From Sciurus carolinensis (taxonomy: Eukaryota; Chordata; Mammalia; Rodentia; Sciuridae): a DNA stretch of 64,000 nt. Within the stretch, counting starts at the first letter, position 1; each line of letters starts with the position of its first letter. Under the pieces are notes generated by a model, which was given only the letters and a program-made list of their open reading frames with translations, was not told the DNA's origin and ran no database searches. The stretch covers positions 91,140,143 to 91,204,142 of the forward strand of contig NC_062220.1 in the NCBI RefSeq assembly GCF_902686445.1. Direction: 5' to 3'. This document shows, in pieces, positions 1 through 10,496 of this stretch. The translations under genes were made by a program, and so were the position numbers.

Positions 1-207
1 CGCACACCAGCAAACACAGAATCCCAGTGACTTGGGAGGCTGAGGCAGGAGGATGGTGAGTTCAAAGCCAGCCTCAGCAACTTAGTGAGGCCCTAAACAA
101 CTCAGCGAGACTCTGTCTCTAAATAAAATATTTAAAAAGGCTGGGGATGTGGTTCAGGGGTTAAGCACCCCTGGGTTCAATCCCCAGACCCCAAAAAAAA
201 AAAAAAA
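1..207 (+). mobile_element. MEN-type composite SINE (7SL-like + ID-like), 5' end cut by window
   Basis: The left part has the B1/Alu-like signature (cttgggaggctgaggcagg, then agttcaaagccagcctcagc and gagactctgtctctaaataa). The right part is an ID-like tRNA unit (ggctggggatgtggttcag, then cctgggttcaatcccc as box B) and ends in an A-run. This B1+ID architecture is typical of squirrels and recurs throughout the window. Confidence 0.88.
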
Positions 208-730
208 TGAGCCCACTGTGCTGACTCCCACATGCTTTCTTTGTCAAAAAGCAATCTACCTGCAGCCCTACCTGGACTGAGGGGACAGGAAGTGTCACAT
301 TCCCCAACAAACTGAGGCAGGGGGCAGAAGGCCTGCCAGTGTAGGTAATGAATGATAGGGGTGGAGAAGATGAGAGCTGGTTATCAAAGAAAAGACAACC
401 GGGTGCTAACCCCTCAGGGATCACACTTCCCTGCAAACCCTGTGCTGCTCCTTCCTGCCCTTAGGACACATAGGCAGAGAAGAAAAAGAGGTCAGAGTTC
501 TGGGGTCTATAAAAGAGCAAGACACACCCACTCCCGGGGGTACCCCGCATGGGCCCCACTTCTCTCCGGAGAAGTCCATCTGTATCCCTTTCTTAAATAA
601 AATTTGCTTTCTACTCTTGCATTTACTCTTCAAAACTGGGGGAACGAGGACCCGTTCCTGATCTCCAAGACCATAATCAGGGGCTGCACTCAGAATAAAC
701 CCAAACCCATCACCACAGCCTCCAAGTCTC
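208..730 (+). mobile_element. Probable solo LTR of an ERV1-like endogenous retrovirus
   Basis: A TATA box (gtctataaaag, about 507-517) is followed about 85 bp later by a polyadenylation signal (aataaa, 595-600). That spacing is typical of the U3-R layout of gammaretrovirus-like LTRs. Sequence after the signal (ctttctactcttgcatttac, then a G-rich gggggaacgaggaccc) resembles an ERV1 U5. I see no internal retroviral genes on either side, so if correct it is a solo LTR. The ends are uncertain: the 5' limit abuts the SINE A-tail and the 3' limit may lie near 690. An old promoter unrelated to retroviruses is an alternative. Confidence 0.45.
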
Positions 731-739
731 CACAAGTTC

Positions 740-1120
740 TTGCTTCTACCTCCCTGCCTGACTTCCTCTGACCATCCTCACCCCCCTGCTTCACTGGTGG
801 GAGCCAGGCCAGTCTCCCTTCTTCCCCCTGAACAAGCCAAGTTCCTTCCCACTTCAGGTGTCCGTCCATCCTCCATCCCTGCCCGCTGCCTGCCTAACTA
901 CTTTCAGTCCTTCAGCTCCCAACTTACAAATCACCTCCTCAGGAGGGAGCTCTCACCTGGCCTCGATGTCAAAAGTGAGTTTCTGTGCCATCCACACACA
1001 TCTCTATTTATGTACTTGTCTTCCCCACCAGATCCTGAGGTCCGTGAGGGTAAGGACAGAATTCTCTTGGTTACTGTGTCCTGCCTGGTACCTGGCACAT
1101 GACAGAGCTCAACACATTGT
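740..1120 (+). mobile_element. LINE-2 (L2) 3' end, old
   Basis: C/T-rich sequence leads into the hallmark L2 tail: gatcctgaggtccgtgaggg, then ctgtgtcctgcctggtacctggcacatgacagagctcaacaca in segments. This matches the L2 3' block of the form 'ggcagggac...cctggcacatagtaggtgctcaat'. It is heavily diverged. Confidence 0.65.
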
Positions 1121-1192
1121 TACTGATTTAAGAAATGACAGCTCTGTTGGGGGATGGGATCTAAGCTAAGGAGCTCCTTCACACCAAGGAGA

Positions 1193-1590
1193 ATCAAAAA
1201 GGCCATAAAGAAGAAGAATCTTATGGCATTTGCAGATAAGTGGACAGAATTGGAGAATATCATGCTAAGTGAAATAAGCCAATCCCAAAACACCAAAGGC
1301 CGAATGTTTTCCCTGATAAGTGGATGATGATACATAATGGGGGTGGGGGTGGGGGTTAGGGGTGAGGGAAGAATGGAGGAACTTTAGATGGCATAGAGGG
1401 AAATGGGGGCGGATATGAAAGATGGTGGAATGAGACAGACATTATTACCTTATATACATATATGATTACATGTATGGTATGAATCTACATCGTGCACAAT
1501 CATAGAAAAGAAAAGTTGTACCCCATTTGTGTACAATGAATCAAAATGCAGTCTGTAAAAATAAAAAAAAAATATTTTTAAAAAAATGCA
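1193..1590 (+). mobile_element. 5'-truncated L1 3' end (intermediate sciurid subfamily)
   Basis: It encodes the tail of ORF2 (…catttgcagataagtggaca…gagaatatcatgctaagtg…) and then a 3'UTR with a G-rich tract (three GGGGGT units then ttaggggtgaggg), ending in an A-rich tail. It is related to the young L1 at 9475-15688 but has a different 3'UTR (cattattacc…gtatggtatgaatct). Target-site duplications are not clear. Confidence 0.8.
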
Positions 1591-2384
1591 GAGTTGCTCA
1601 GAGGACAGGAGCTACAGCAGCAAAACCATCAGTTACTGAGCACCTGCTGTATGGGATGGCCCCATGCCCTGCTCTGTAAGAGTCCACCCAAGTGCTCCCC
1701 CTCACTGTCCATGAGCTTTTTATCCAGTGTAGGTGACCTTGGGGTGCCTGGGGACTCCTGCTCCCTGCTTTGGATGACTTTATGCAGATTCACCCTTTCT
1801 TTAGAAGCACAGCAAATTTTAAGTGAATTTGCTCAGTTCATTATTTCCAAAAGTTTGGGGTGCTTTCTTTCCTGACAATAATGCTAACAAAGTGTCACTT
1901 AGAAAAATTGGAAAATTAATGAGAGAATCTTAATACTTGTCCATACATCAATGGTCCAGGAAATATAAGATTATCTTTCAAGTCTTTGTTCTTTCTTTTT
2001 TCCTTTATTATCAGCGTTGGTCAAAGGCTCAGGAGAAAACTTGATTGAAACTATTTAAGTAGGACACTTGAGGGATTCTGATTATTCAAGCTCACATTGT
2101 CCTTTTGGTCCAAAACTGGTAGAGATGAGCCAGGGATAGACTATTAAAAGCTTCAAACAGCCTGTTTCCAGATTTTTTGCTGGAATCACCTTCCACACCT
2201 TGCTTTCGAGTCCCCATCAGGGATGACTTGGATCCTGGCAGTAGTACAGCGATTCAGCGAATACTACCCTGAAATCAAGAGCGAACATAGTACCTCCCAG
2301 AACAACTAAAGAGATTGAGAAGCCATAGTTGGTCACCTTTTCCTGAAGATGGGAGATTCTATTTGGGGAGGAAATCACAGATCT
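1591..2384. other. Unassigned sequence
   Basis: I see no repeat signature, gene or RNA here beyond a weak MIR-like phrase near 1640-1690 (actgagcacctgctgtatgg). Short ORFs have no recognisable content. Confidence 0.4.
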
Positions 2385-2550
2385 CATAACTTAATTAGTT
2401 CTCACAATGACCCTAGAAGCAGGTGTTATCTCCAGTTTGCAGATGAGGATGATGAGGATGTTGAGTGAACTGTCCAACGTTCACTGTTCCACTTAAGGAG
2501 TGGTCGATTCAAGCTTATGCCAAATCTCTCCCAGTCCAAGGCCTTGCTGG
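2385..2550 (-). mobile_element. MIR SINE fragment, old
   Basis: Reads as a minus-strand MIR: ttaattagttctcacaatga, ccctagaagcaggtgttatc, gcagatgaggatgatgagg. The usual 'aacttgcccaaggtcac' part has decayed to 'aactgtccaacgttcac'. Confidence 0.6.
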
Positions 2551-3545
2551 ACCACAGCGAGAGATTTTCATCTTAATGGTGAACCGCTAGAATCAAGGGA
2601 AGAAGAAAGAGGAGGGGAAACTTCCGTCTGCTGGATTTAAAAACTGCTTGTGAACCCAGTGCTAAGCACAGACTAAGAGAGACTGGGGAAAACATTCAAT
2701 TAATTGAGATCATCTCGGGGTTAGATTACTACTTAATAGAAGAGCTAAACCCTGGGGACATGGCCTGAATACTGTCAGGCTTTCAAACCTCAGTCTTGTT
2801 TTTCCCAGATACATTTGGCTGTCTCACTCCCCACCACCACCTTCGATAAGCCTGCATTAAATAATTCACACTCGGGGGCGAGGAGCTGGAACACTGGGAG
2901 ATGGGCAGGCTCCTTCTGCAGCCCCAGGCCTTGATCTGCACCACTCTGAACTCCAGTTCCAGGAGTGAGGTCAGAGAGGGCATGAGAACGGAATCGACCC
3001 CCACGCTTGTTTTGTCCCCAGAACACAAGTGCACCCGGTTCCCTAGAAACACTATGGGTGGGAGGAAAGTTAAGGCCAAAGAGTCTGGAGTTGCATCTGC
3101 TAAACGAGGGGGGGTTTCCAACTAAAACAATGAAACGAGGACATGGGTGCCCTGGGAAGATTTTCCTGTTTTCAGTCTTGCCAAGTCCTCCGCCTCCTCC
3201 CTTCTGCTCTGCTTCCTTGGGGTGGACCCAGTAGCTAGGGCACTCTTGACCCACAGTGTCCTGCCTGCCCCAGAGAAGAGTTAGGATCATTGCCATCCAC
3301 TCCCAGCCAACTGCCCCTAGGAGTTCAACGGGCTTAAACTCACTAACCCGAAGTCCCCATCTGGTACTAGCCAGGAAAGTAACACACCTTTCTTCCAGCA
3401 TTGCCATCCAGTGCATTGCTTTCCTGTCAAATACAGGAGAGGTGTCCTCCGGGGCCATGAGAACTCCATCCCTGGAAGAGGAGGCTAATGGCTGCTTCAA
3501 GAGAGCACTGGGGACGAGATTCAGAACTGACATGAGGCACCAAGT
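2551..3545. other. Unassigned sequence containing an unusually long minus-strand ORF
   Basis: No repeat is recognised. On the minus strand 3533-2790 is open for 247 codons, the longest frame in the window outside L1, and several plus-strand frames are also open across 2900-3230. The translation has no domain I recognise, no signal peptide and no clear membrane segment, and there are no convincing splice signals. The ORF begins about 13 bp downstream (in its own direction) of the minus-oriented MaLR LTR at 3546-3935. Most likely this is a stop-poor non-coding stretch. See findings. Confidence 0.3.
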
Positions 3546-3935
3546 GTGTTTTCATCAGCTTTTTCACTGCTGTGACTAAAAGACCCAATCAGAACAACTG
3601 TAGAGGAGGGCTTCAGAGGTCTCCGTCCATAGACAGCCAGCTCCATCATGGTGGGAGAGTGTGGCAGAGGGAAGCAGCTCACAGGATGATCAGGAAGCAG
3701 AGAGAGAGATTCCACTTGCCAGATACAAATACAACCCGTAGCCACGCCCCCAATGACCCACCTCCTCCAGCCACACCCCACCTGCCTCCAGTTACCACTC
3801 AGTTAACCCCATCAGGGATGAATTCACTGATGAGGTGAAGGCTCTGGCCCGATCATTTCTCCTCCAAACCTTGTATTGTCTCACTCGTGAGGTTTGGGGG
3901 GATACCTGACATCCAAACCATGCCAGAGTCAATCA
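3546..3935 (-). mobile_element. MaLR-type LTR (ORR1/MST-like, ERVL-MaLR)
   Basis: The reverse complement begins like a MaLR LTR (tggcatggtttggatgtcag, cccccaaacctcacgagtg). The plus strand shows the characteristic end (tcatcagctttttcactgctgtga split, then aagcagctcacaggatgat, atgacccacctcctccag). A second copy lies at 43103-43555 in the same orientation. Confidence 0.7.
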
Positions 3936-3959
3936 CTCATATCCAAATCTGAAAACCTT

Positions 3960-4385
3960 TATGAGCAGCGCTGACTGGTGTCCAGAACTGCCTTCCTGTG
4001 GTCTCCAGCCCACTGGGGAAGAAACACGTGACTATACACTGTGATATGTGCTACAAAGGAAGGCATGTAGGCACGAGGAATAAGAGCAGGGAGGACAAAG
4101 AACTTCCAGTCGGGGTTGGAAATCAGTTTGCTATGGCTGCCATATGGAGGCTGGGTTGAGGGGTTGAGGGCAACTAGGTCTTACTGGGCTTGGTGGAGAT
4201 GACATGGCTGGAACCATGGCACGGATGGTGGAAGTGGGGTGATGTGATCTGATCAGTTGCATATTTTGGACACAGAATCAACAGGACCTGGTGATCCTGG
4301 TGAAGTGAGGGTTTGGGGAGTCAACGAAAGGGAGACAACCCTCGAGTCTGGGATCCAACAAGGTCATCTGAAATTCTAAACTTGA
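3960..4385 (-). mobile_element. Possible old L2 fragment
   Basis: Phrases such as tggtgatcctggtgaagtga and ggggtgatgtgatctgatca resemble minus-strand L2, but divergence is high and ends cannot be set. A short (TA)n run (4387-4401) follows. Confidence 0.3.
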
Positions 4386-4400
4386 AGATATATATATATA

Positions 4401-4491
4401 TGGTGTAAGACTATGGGGCTTCAAAACCCAGACTAGCAGACCAAGAGGTGGGTCTGGTGTAGAGCCACAGGGACACTAAAGGCACTGCCAC
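4401..4491 (+). repeat. 91-bp duplicated segment, copy 1
   Basis: Identical to 5580-5670 except for two substitutions (T/C near the start and C/A in the middle). The copies are in direct orientation about 1.18 kb apart. The left flank is a (TA)n run. This copy continues into apparently ordinary flanking sequence, so it is more likely the source. Confidence 0.95.
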
Positions 4492-5104
4492 CTAAGATAC
4501 CTTTCCCACATTGGAACTGAAAAGAGAAGGGAATGAGGGTCCACTCTGGCACCCACCCAACCTCCCTTTCTGTTGTCCACCCCCTGACCTGGCACCACTC
4601 CTTTCAGGACCCCAGGACCCTCCTGCCACCTCCAGCAACTACCTTATCTGGGATATAAATAAAATAGTTAAGATAAACCAAGGTCATAATCAGAGAATTA
4701 GTAGCAAGCATCAAATTAAAAGAGTAAGAATTTTAAAAGAATAATTAAAAAGTCATTGCATTTCCAAATATTAATCTTCCAAGCATCTTTTCCAGCCTGA
4801 TAAATTGTGTCACAGCATTCAGCTCCAAACTTTTGTTTTTGTCTGCAGGATGTGGCTGTATTGCCAAGGTTTGCAAAGGCACCGTGGAATCACTTTCAGG
4901 GTAGTCTTGATACATGTGTCTGTGTACACTCACGTGTGCCTCCAAGGATACCTCCCGTCCATAATATAAGTATGTGACTGCCAAACAATGAGCATGATTC
5001 CCATAACCACCCACAAAATGAGCCCGATTACTTTATCATCACAGCTGATCTTGGTGTGCATGCTCTTTGCCACTGAACACCCATTAAAGGAGACTGGAAG
5101 CGAT
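4492..5104. other. Unassigned sequence
   Basis: An AT-rich stretch (4640-4760) follows a C-rich block (4540-4640). I recognise no gene, RNA or repeat. Confidence 0.35.
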
Positions 5105-5345
5105 TTGAGTAGCTGTGCTGGTCTTTAGAAAATTGTGTGTTGTGTAATGAAAGAGAACGCATGCTCTGGGGCCCCCCACTTACCATGTGCTCCCTGACAA
5201 TTGATCCAACCTTTTTAGACTCAGATTCTGCTCACATGGAATGGAAAAAATACTACCTAAATTGTGAGACTAGAGTGAGAATTAAACAAAATAGTTTATG
5301 AGCAAGTGCCTGGCATGTTCTAAGCCCTTCACAAATGCTAGATGG
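5105..5345 (+). mobile_element. MIR SINE, old
   Basis: Order of motifs fits MIR: a region equivalent to 'tctgggttcaaatcc', then gactcagattctgctcac, gagaattaaacaaaatag, gcaagtgcctggcatgttct. The last is the conserved MIR 3' motif (gtgcctggcacatagta). Confidence 0.6.
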
Positions 5346-5579
5346 GTGAAATAATACTGCAGACTTCGGCCTTGTAGTTTTGCCCATTTTAAAGTAAGCA
5401 CATTAACATTTTTTATTTCCTCCATCCTTTAATAAGGACAAAAGGTCAGGCCTTTTGAACTTGTTTCACAAACTGGGAATTTTCAGAAAATGTTGAAAAA
5501 CATCCCCAGCCCTACCATTTGAGGAAGAAAAGCAAATATAAGGGGAAAAGATACATTTTGGGTGCATAGAACAAAAGTA

Positions 5580-5670
5580 TGGTGCAAGACTATGGGGCTT
5601 CAAAACCCAGACTAGCAGAACAAGAGGTGGGTCTGGTGTAGAGCCACAGGGACACTAAAGGCACTGCCAC
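5580..5670 (+). repeat. 91-bp duplicated segment, copy 2, inside a small insertion
   Basis: Copy 2 of 4401-4491 (89 of 91 identical). It is followed by about 30 bp containing a short inverted repeat (TGCACA … TGTGCA, near 5679-5697). The block is bracketed by near-duplicate words, aacaaaagta (5571-5580) and accaaaagta (5701-5710). This suggests a roughly 120-bp insertion with copied filler. See findings. Confidence 0.92.
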
Positions 5671-5862
5671 ACCAAAATGCACACACCTTTTTGTGCACAC
5701 ACCAAAAGTAAAAATAAAATTAACCATTAGGTAATGATGGAATGAAAAGAAGAAATCAAACAAAAATGAGCAATAAGAATAAATTTTATTTAATTTCACA
5801 TCTTTCAGTAAAACTAAACTAGCTCCTGTGACAATATATAAGTACTAAAATGAATGACTTCA

Positions 5863-6075
5863 GCTGGGCACAGTGGCACACACCTGTAATCCCAGTGGCT
5901 TGAGGGGCTGAGGCAGGAGGATCACAAATTCAAAGCCATCCTCAGCATTGGCACGGCACTAAGCAACCCAGTGAGACCCTGTCTCTAAATAAAATACAAA
6001 ATAGGGCTGGGTATGTGGCTTGGTGGTCAAGTGCCCCTGAGTTCAATCCCTGGTATCAAAAAAAAAAAAAAAAAA
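5863..6075 (+). mobile_element. MEN-type composite SINE
   Basis: Full B1-like half (gctgggcacagtggcacaca, aatcccag, gaggctgaggcagg equivalents), middle A-rich linker, ID-like half and A-tail. Flanked by target-site duplications gaatgacttca (5852-5862) and gaatgatttca (6076-6086). Confidence 0.93.
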
Positions 6076-6086
6076 GAATGATTTCA

Positions 6087-7090
6087 ACTCCAATTACTTA
6101 AATAAGGTTCTTAATTTTTTGGTAACTGATTATACACTTTGTCCTTTAACCATGTTTTTCCTGAAAAGAAAAAGTTAAAATAAATTTTAAAAATGAAAAG
6201 GATAATATAAAAGTAAAAATGTTTTTTCATACCAGATTTTTCAACATTATTCCACTAACATTTTATTCATATTTCTGATTACAAAGTTTACCTGCAAATT
6301 TGGATATTAAATCAATAAAGTATGGCATATGTATATTATAATGAACCATAAAATTTACATTTTCAAAGAATACTTGATGACTAGGAAAATGTCCATAAAT
6401 TTTTTTTCAAACAGAGTCTATGACACAGCACATGCAGGTGTAATTTCATTTTCATATTTATGTGTATTTTCACATATGCATAAAATAAAATCCTGGGAGG
6501 ACAGTGATTCAAACTATTCACAATAGTTATTTTGAATGACAAGGTTGTGGGAGATCATGTTTCTTTAAACCCATCTTTCAAAGTTTATGCCAAAGTATCT
6601 ATTACTTTTATAATGAGATAAGAAATTTTTGTTAATGTTTTATAATTTTTTACAATTTTTTCCTATGCTCTTTACCTCTTGGCAGAAATCTAAGGGCAGA
6701 TTTATAAAATCTTTCTGTCTCTCTCACTGCATTCTCCCTTATAACTAGTTCCATTTTTCTTTTAGTGTAAAACATATGAACATCATTTAACCTAAGGAAG
6801 AATAAGTAATCGAATGGACATATTCCAGATTTTAGACCCTGTACAGTATTTTCTCAATAAACTAAAAATTGACATGTGCCACTTTCTAAAGAAACTATGT
6901 GGTAATCAATGCACTCAAGCCAAGCCTGGCCTCTACCTGAATATGTGACTCTGGACAAGTCCTCCAACTGTTCACCAGCCTCTACTCCTCATGCAGGCCT
7001 CGAGAGGACTGGCTCACCCATTGCTAAGGCCTGGGAGGCCCTAAACGCTTACTGAGAGGTCTCAACAAACTGTAGTATTTGACCAAAGAG
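6087..7090. other. AT-rich unassigned sequence
   Basis: No confident repeat, gene or RNA. The first 700 bp are strongly AT-rich, with short runs and no open frame of note. Confidence 0.4.
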
Positions 7091-7091
7091 C

Positions 7092-7485
7092 TCTGTATTT
7101 GTTTTCTAGAGGCTGCTATAATAAAGTACCACAGTCCAGGTGGCTTAAACAACAAAAATTTATTTTCTCACAATTCTAGAGAGTAGAGTCTGAGATCACA
7201 GTGTCAACAGGGTGGGTTTCTTCTGAAACCTCTCTCCTTGGCTTGTAGGTGGCCATTCTCTCCCTGTGTCTTTACGTCGCCTTCCCTCTGTGTATGTCTG
7301 TGTGTTGATCTCCTTAAAAGAACACCAGTCCTGTTGGATTAGAGGACAACCCACAAGATACCATTTTACCTTAATTGCCTCTTTAATGGCCCCTTCTTCA
7401 AATACGGGCACATTCTGAGGTACCAAGGGTTTGAACATAAACGTATTGAATTCTAGAGGGAGATAATTCAGCCAGTAACAAGTTC
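7092..7485 (-). mobile_element. MLT1-type MaLR LTR
   Basis: The plus strand reads as the reverse complement of MLT1: ggctgctataataaagtacc, gtggcttaaacaacaaaaat, ttattttctcacaattctag, ccttggcttgtaggtgg, and at the far end cacattctgaggtaccaagg. The LTR is therefore minus-oriented. No internal ERVL sequence is seen beside it. Confidence 0.85.
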
Positions 7486-8384
7486 CTATGTGATAGAAGC
7501 AGGGGTCGAACATTACATTGTAGAAGATATTATATAGAATTGCCTAAACATTTCCCAAGATGTTGGTAGAGTTCCATCTTGTTCAAAACCCTCTACAGCA
7601 GGACACTGCTTCACAGAGTTGCCCTTGGGGTGGGGAGGTCTTTGGTATCTAACCCAACAAGCTGTCATGCTAGCTGCCAGCTTATAGCTCAATCTCAGCA
7701 CCATCCCCACTTTTATCCACTAAAGAGAGATTGTTTGTGCACTTATTTGAATATTTTACTGAGTTTGCCCTTATTATGTCAAATAAATGTGTAGAAAATG
7801 GAAAAATGACAGGCTAGAACTAGTGATTAGAAATATAAGTCTCATAACCTTACTACAATTGACATGAAAATGGGAATTATCATGTGGGCTCAAATCAGGG
7901 ACTCTCTCAAATGGGAGTTCACTGAACTTAAGCTGATGTGCATACATTTGTGAAGGGAAAAAAAAAGTGCTAAATAACAGATCAAGTTCCAAAACCCGAT
8001 GAGCAAAGATTGAGTCTAAAAGATCCAATGTACTTTGGAATCTTAAAATGTGCTTTGGTTCTGAAGAGAATGGAATTTCTCTCTCCACATGCAAACATCT
8101 CGTACAACCTGCACACACGTGACCTTTGGACCCTTGATTTCAAGAACTGCCTATAGGAAACTTCCTATAGGAAAATAGAGAGTTCTTTACCAGAAGAGAG
8201 GGAACTGCCTAACACAGTTCTTTTCTGATGGCATTTTAACAAATAATATTAGACAAACAACTCAGATGAACATAAATTTACAAGTGCCCAGCCCAGCGAC
8301 ATCCTTAAAGCATTCTTACTGCACAAGTCCTGGGTTATCTTACACCCTCCCTCCCACTTCCCAGACATTCAGATTCTACGTAGT
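7486..8384. other. Unassigned sequence
   Basis: No repeat or gene recognised. A 12-bp perfect palindrome (ttcctataggaa, 8162-8173) sits in a short tandem duplication of cctataggaaa. Otherwise featureless. Confidence 0.4.
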
Positions 8385-8403
8385 CCTATTTCTTACCTTT
8401 CTT

Positions 8404-8540
8404 TTTTTAAAAATATTTTTAGTTGTAGATGGGCACAATACCTTTTATTTTATTTATTTATTTTTATGTGATACTGAGGATTGAACCCAATGCCTCCCAC
8501 ATGCTAGGTAAGAGCTCTACCACTGAGCCACAACCCCAGC
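8404..8540 (-). mobile_element. ID-like tRNA-derived SINE
   Basis: Minus-strand copy: the plus strand ends accactgagccacaacccc, with box B complement attgaacccaatgcc and the AT-rich tail (ttattttatttatttattt) at the left. An essentially perfect 19-bp target-site duplication (cctatttcttacctttctt) flanks it at 8385-8403 and 8541-8559. Confidence 0.93.
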
Positions 8541-8577
8541 CCTATTTCTTACCTTTCTTCCTTCCTTTCCAAGTCTG

Positions 8578-8687
8578 TTTTTTTGTTGTTGTTGTTTGTT
8601 TGTTTGTTTGTTTGTTTGTTTTTGCGGTGCTGGGAATTGAACCCAAGCAAGCACTCTACCAACTGAGCTATCTCCCCAGTCCTCCAT
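8578..8687 (-). mobile_element. ID-like SINE with (TTTG)n tail
   Basis: Minus-strand ID unit (ggtgctgggaattgaaccc … accaactgagctatctcccc) whose A-rich tail has become a (TTTG)n microsatellite at 8590-8622 (CAAA on the element's own strand). Confidence 0.88.
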
Positions 8688-8714
8688 GTCAATGTTACAA
8701 AAAAAAAATTTTTT

Positions 8715-9318
8715 TTTTTAATAATCTTGTACATTCTTGGTGGGAAGGTAAAATGGTGCACCCACTATGGAAAGCAGTACCATCAGTATGCTGGGTCATC
8801 AAAAATTTAAACATAGCATTAACATATGAGCCAGCAATTCGACTTCTGGGTGTAGATCCACAAGAATTGAAACCAGGATCTCAAAGAGTTATTTGTACAC
8901 CCACATTTACAGCCACATTACTCACAACTGTCAAAAATTAGAAGCAACCCAAATGTCCACTGGCAGATGAATAAACAAAAGATGGCATATACATACAATG
9001 GACTATGACTCAGCCTTTCAAAGGATGGAAATTCTGACACATGCTACATCATGGACCAACCTGGAGGATATTATGCTAAGAGCAATAAAAAATCCATTAA
9101 AGACCAACGCTGTATGAGTTCACTTATATCAGAAACCTAGAGTAGTCAAATTCAGAGAGACAAAAAGTGGAATAGTGGTTACCAGGGTCTGGGAGGAAGG
9201 AGGACAAGAGAGTTGTCTTATGGGTAGAGAGTTGCAGCTTTGCAAGATGATAAAAGATCTGGAGGTTGATCCCACAACAATCTGAACGTACTTAAAACTA
9301 CCAAACTGTGCACTTAAA
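8715..9318 (+). mobile_element. Old L1 3' end (left part; continues at 15755)
   Basis: Decayed ORF2 tail and 3'UTR: gtgggaaggtaaaatggtgc, ccagcaattcgacttctggg, aagcaacccaaatgtccact, and the typical end caaactgtgcacttaaaaa. The matching continuation (gactaagatggtaaactttt) is found at 15755 after the nested insertions, so the two pieces were once contiguous. Confidence 0.82.
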
Positions 9319-9474
9319 AACTGGACAAGCAGGCGCGGTGGCACACACACATAATCCCAGCAGCTCAGGAGGCTGAGGCAGTAGGATTGCAAATTCAAAG
9401 CCAGTCTCAGCCACTTAGTCCTAAGCAACTCGGCAAGACCCTGTCTCTTTATAAGAAATAAAACCGGACTGGGG
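9319..9474 (+). mobile_element. MEN-type SINE, left half, split by L1 insertion
   Basis: B1-like half (gcaggcgcggtggcacac, aggctgaggcag, agaccctgtctctttataag) ending at the L1 target-site duplication aaaccggactgggg (9461-9474). The ID half continues at 15689. The L1 entered the linker between the two halves. Confidence 0.9.
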
Positions 9475-10496
9475 TGCATCCCCAGTCGCTCCAGAACCCA
9501 GGAGTTAAGAAGGGGAGACATTGAGAGACTCGGACTAAAATAGAGCCACGGGTGAGTCTGCCCACTGGGTAAAGCTCGGCCCGGGTGGCAGGCCCAGATA
9601 GAGGTGGCTTATCGGAGCCAGGTAGGGCAGCTAGAGTCTTCCACAGGCAGCCCTGCGCACTCCGGCGGTGGGCCCCGCCCACACAGCCAGCTTCTCCAGG
9701 TTCTCCGAGCAGGCCCCCTAGTGAGAGCCTTTCTGACCAGAACAAGCTCCAAGTCCCGGAGCCAGCATGGCGTGCTCCGACCTCAAGCGGCTTCAGGGAC
9801 CAGGACAGGGCAGCCAGAGACTTCTCCAAGCAGCCCGGCCCCCTGCGGTGGGAGGCGCCTTTCAAGGCTAGCTTCTCGGAACAGACCGCACAGTGAAAGC
9901 CTTTACATAGAGCCAACGGAGAGCTTCGATCCGCAAGCAGCCTCTGGGATCAAGGCAGGGCAGCCAGAGACTTCTCCAGGCGGCTCTGCCCACTCTGGCC
10001 ACAGGCTCTTTCCACGGGGCAATCCAAGATGGCGGCCTAGAGGGTGACTGCATCTCCAGTCGCTCCAGAATCCAGGACTCAAGAAGGGGAGGCATTGAGA
10101 GACTTGAACAAAAATAGAGTCACGGGGTGAGTCTCCCCCACTGGGTGAAACTTGGCCTGGGCAGCAGGCACAGATAGGGGTGGCTTATCAGAGCAGGACA
10201 GGGCAGCTAGAGTCTTCCCCAGGTAACCTTCCACACTCCGGCGGTGGGCTCCTCCCACACAGCCAGCTGCACGGTGCAGGCCCCCAGTGAGAACCTTTCC
10301 GCACAGAGCCAGCTCCAAGCCCTGGAACCAGTAGGGGGCTAGGGGCAGCTTTCTTTGGAAGCACTGCATTATCAAGTTCCCCCAAGACTTCAGGCTACTG
10401 AAGGCTGGGAGGTGATACACTGGAAATCTACCAGGACACTATAAGCCAATAGCGGAAATCTGCAATATCTCAGGGTCCCACTGACAGCTGACCAAT
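9475..10496 (+). promoter_or_regulatory. L1 5'UTR: tandem GC-rich promoter monomers
   Basis: The stretch beginning tgcatccccagtcgctccag (9475) recurs at 10049 with a 574-bp offset and high similarity over at least 215 bp, so the 5'UTR contains an outer monomer and an inner one. The inner monomer begins with ccaagatggcggcc (10024-10037), which matches the YY1 site known at the start of L1 promoters in other mammals. The outer monomer starts just after the equivalent position and lacks it. Within the first monomer, related sub-blocks recur (gggcagctagagtcttcc about 9626; gggcagccagagacttctcc about 9808 and 9958; then gggcagctagagtcttccc about 10202). CpG content is much higher than in surrounding DNA. 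In L1 this region drives sense, and often antisense, transcription. Confidence 0.85.

Noticed and set aside
8583..8622. CRISPR-like or satellite array
   Set aside because: Simple (TTTG)n tail of an ID SINE; no array of spaced repeats exists in the window.
8429..8941. 170-codon ORF
   Set aside because: Made of two antisense ID SINEs and old L1 sequence.
9449..10420. Several 75-155-codon ORFs on both strands in a GC-rich, CpG-containing region resembling a CpG-island promoter with exons
   Set aside because: The region is the monomeric L1 5'UTR; open frames on both strands reflect GC-rich repeated sequence.
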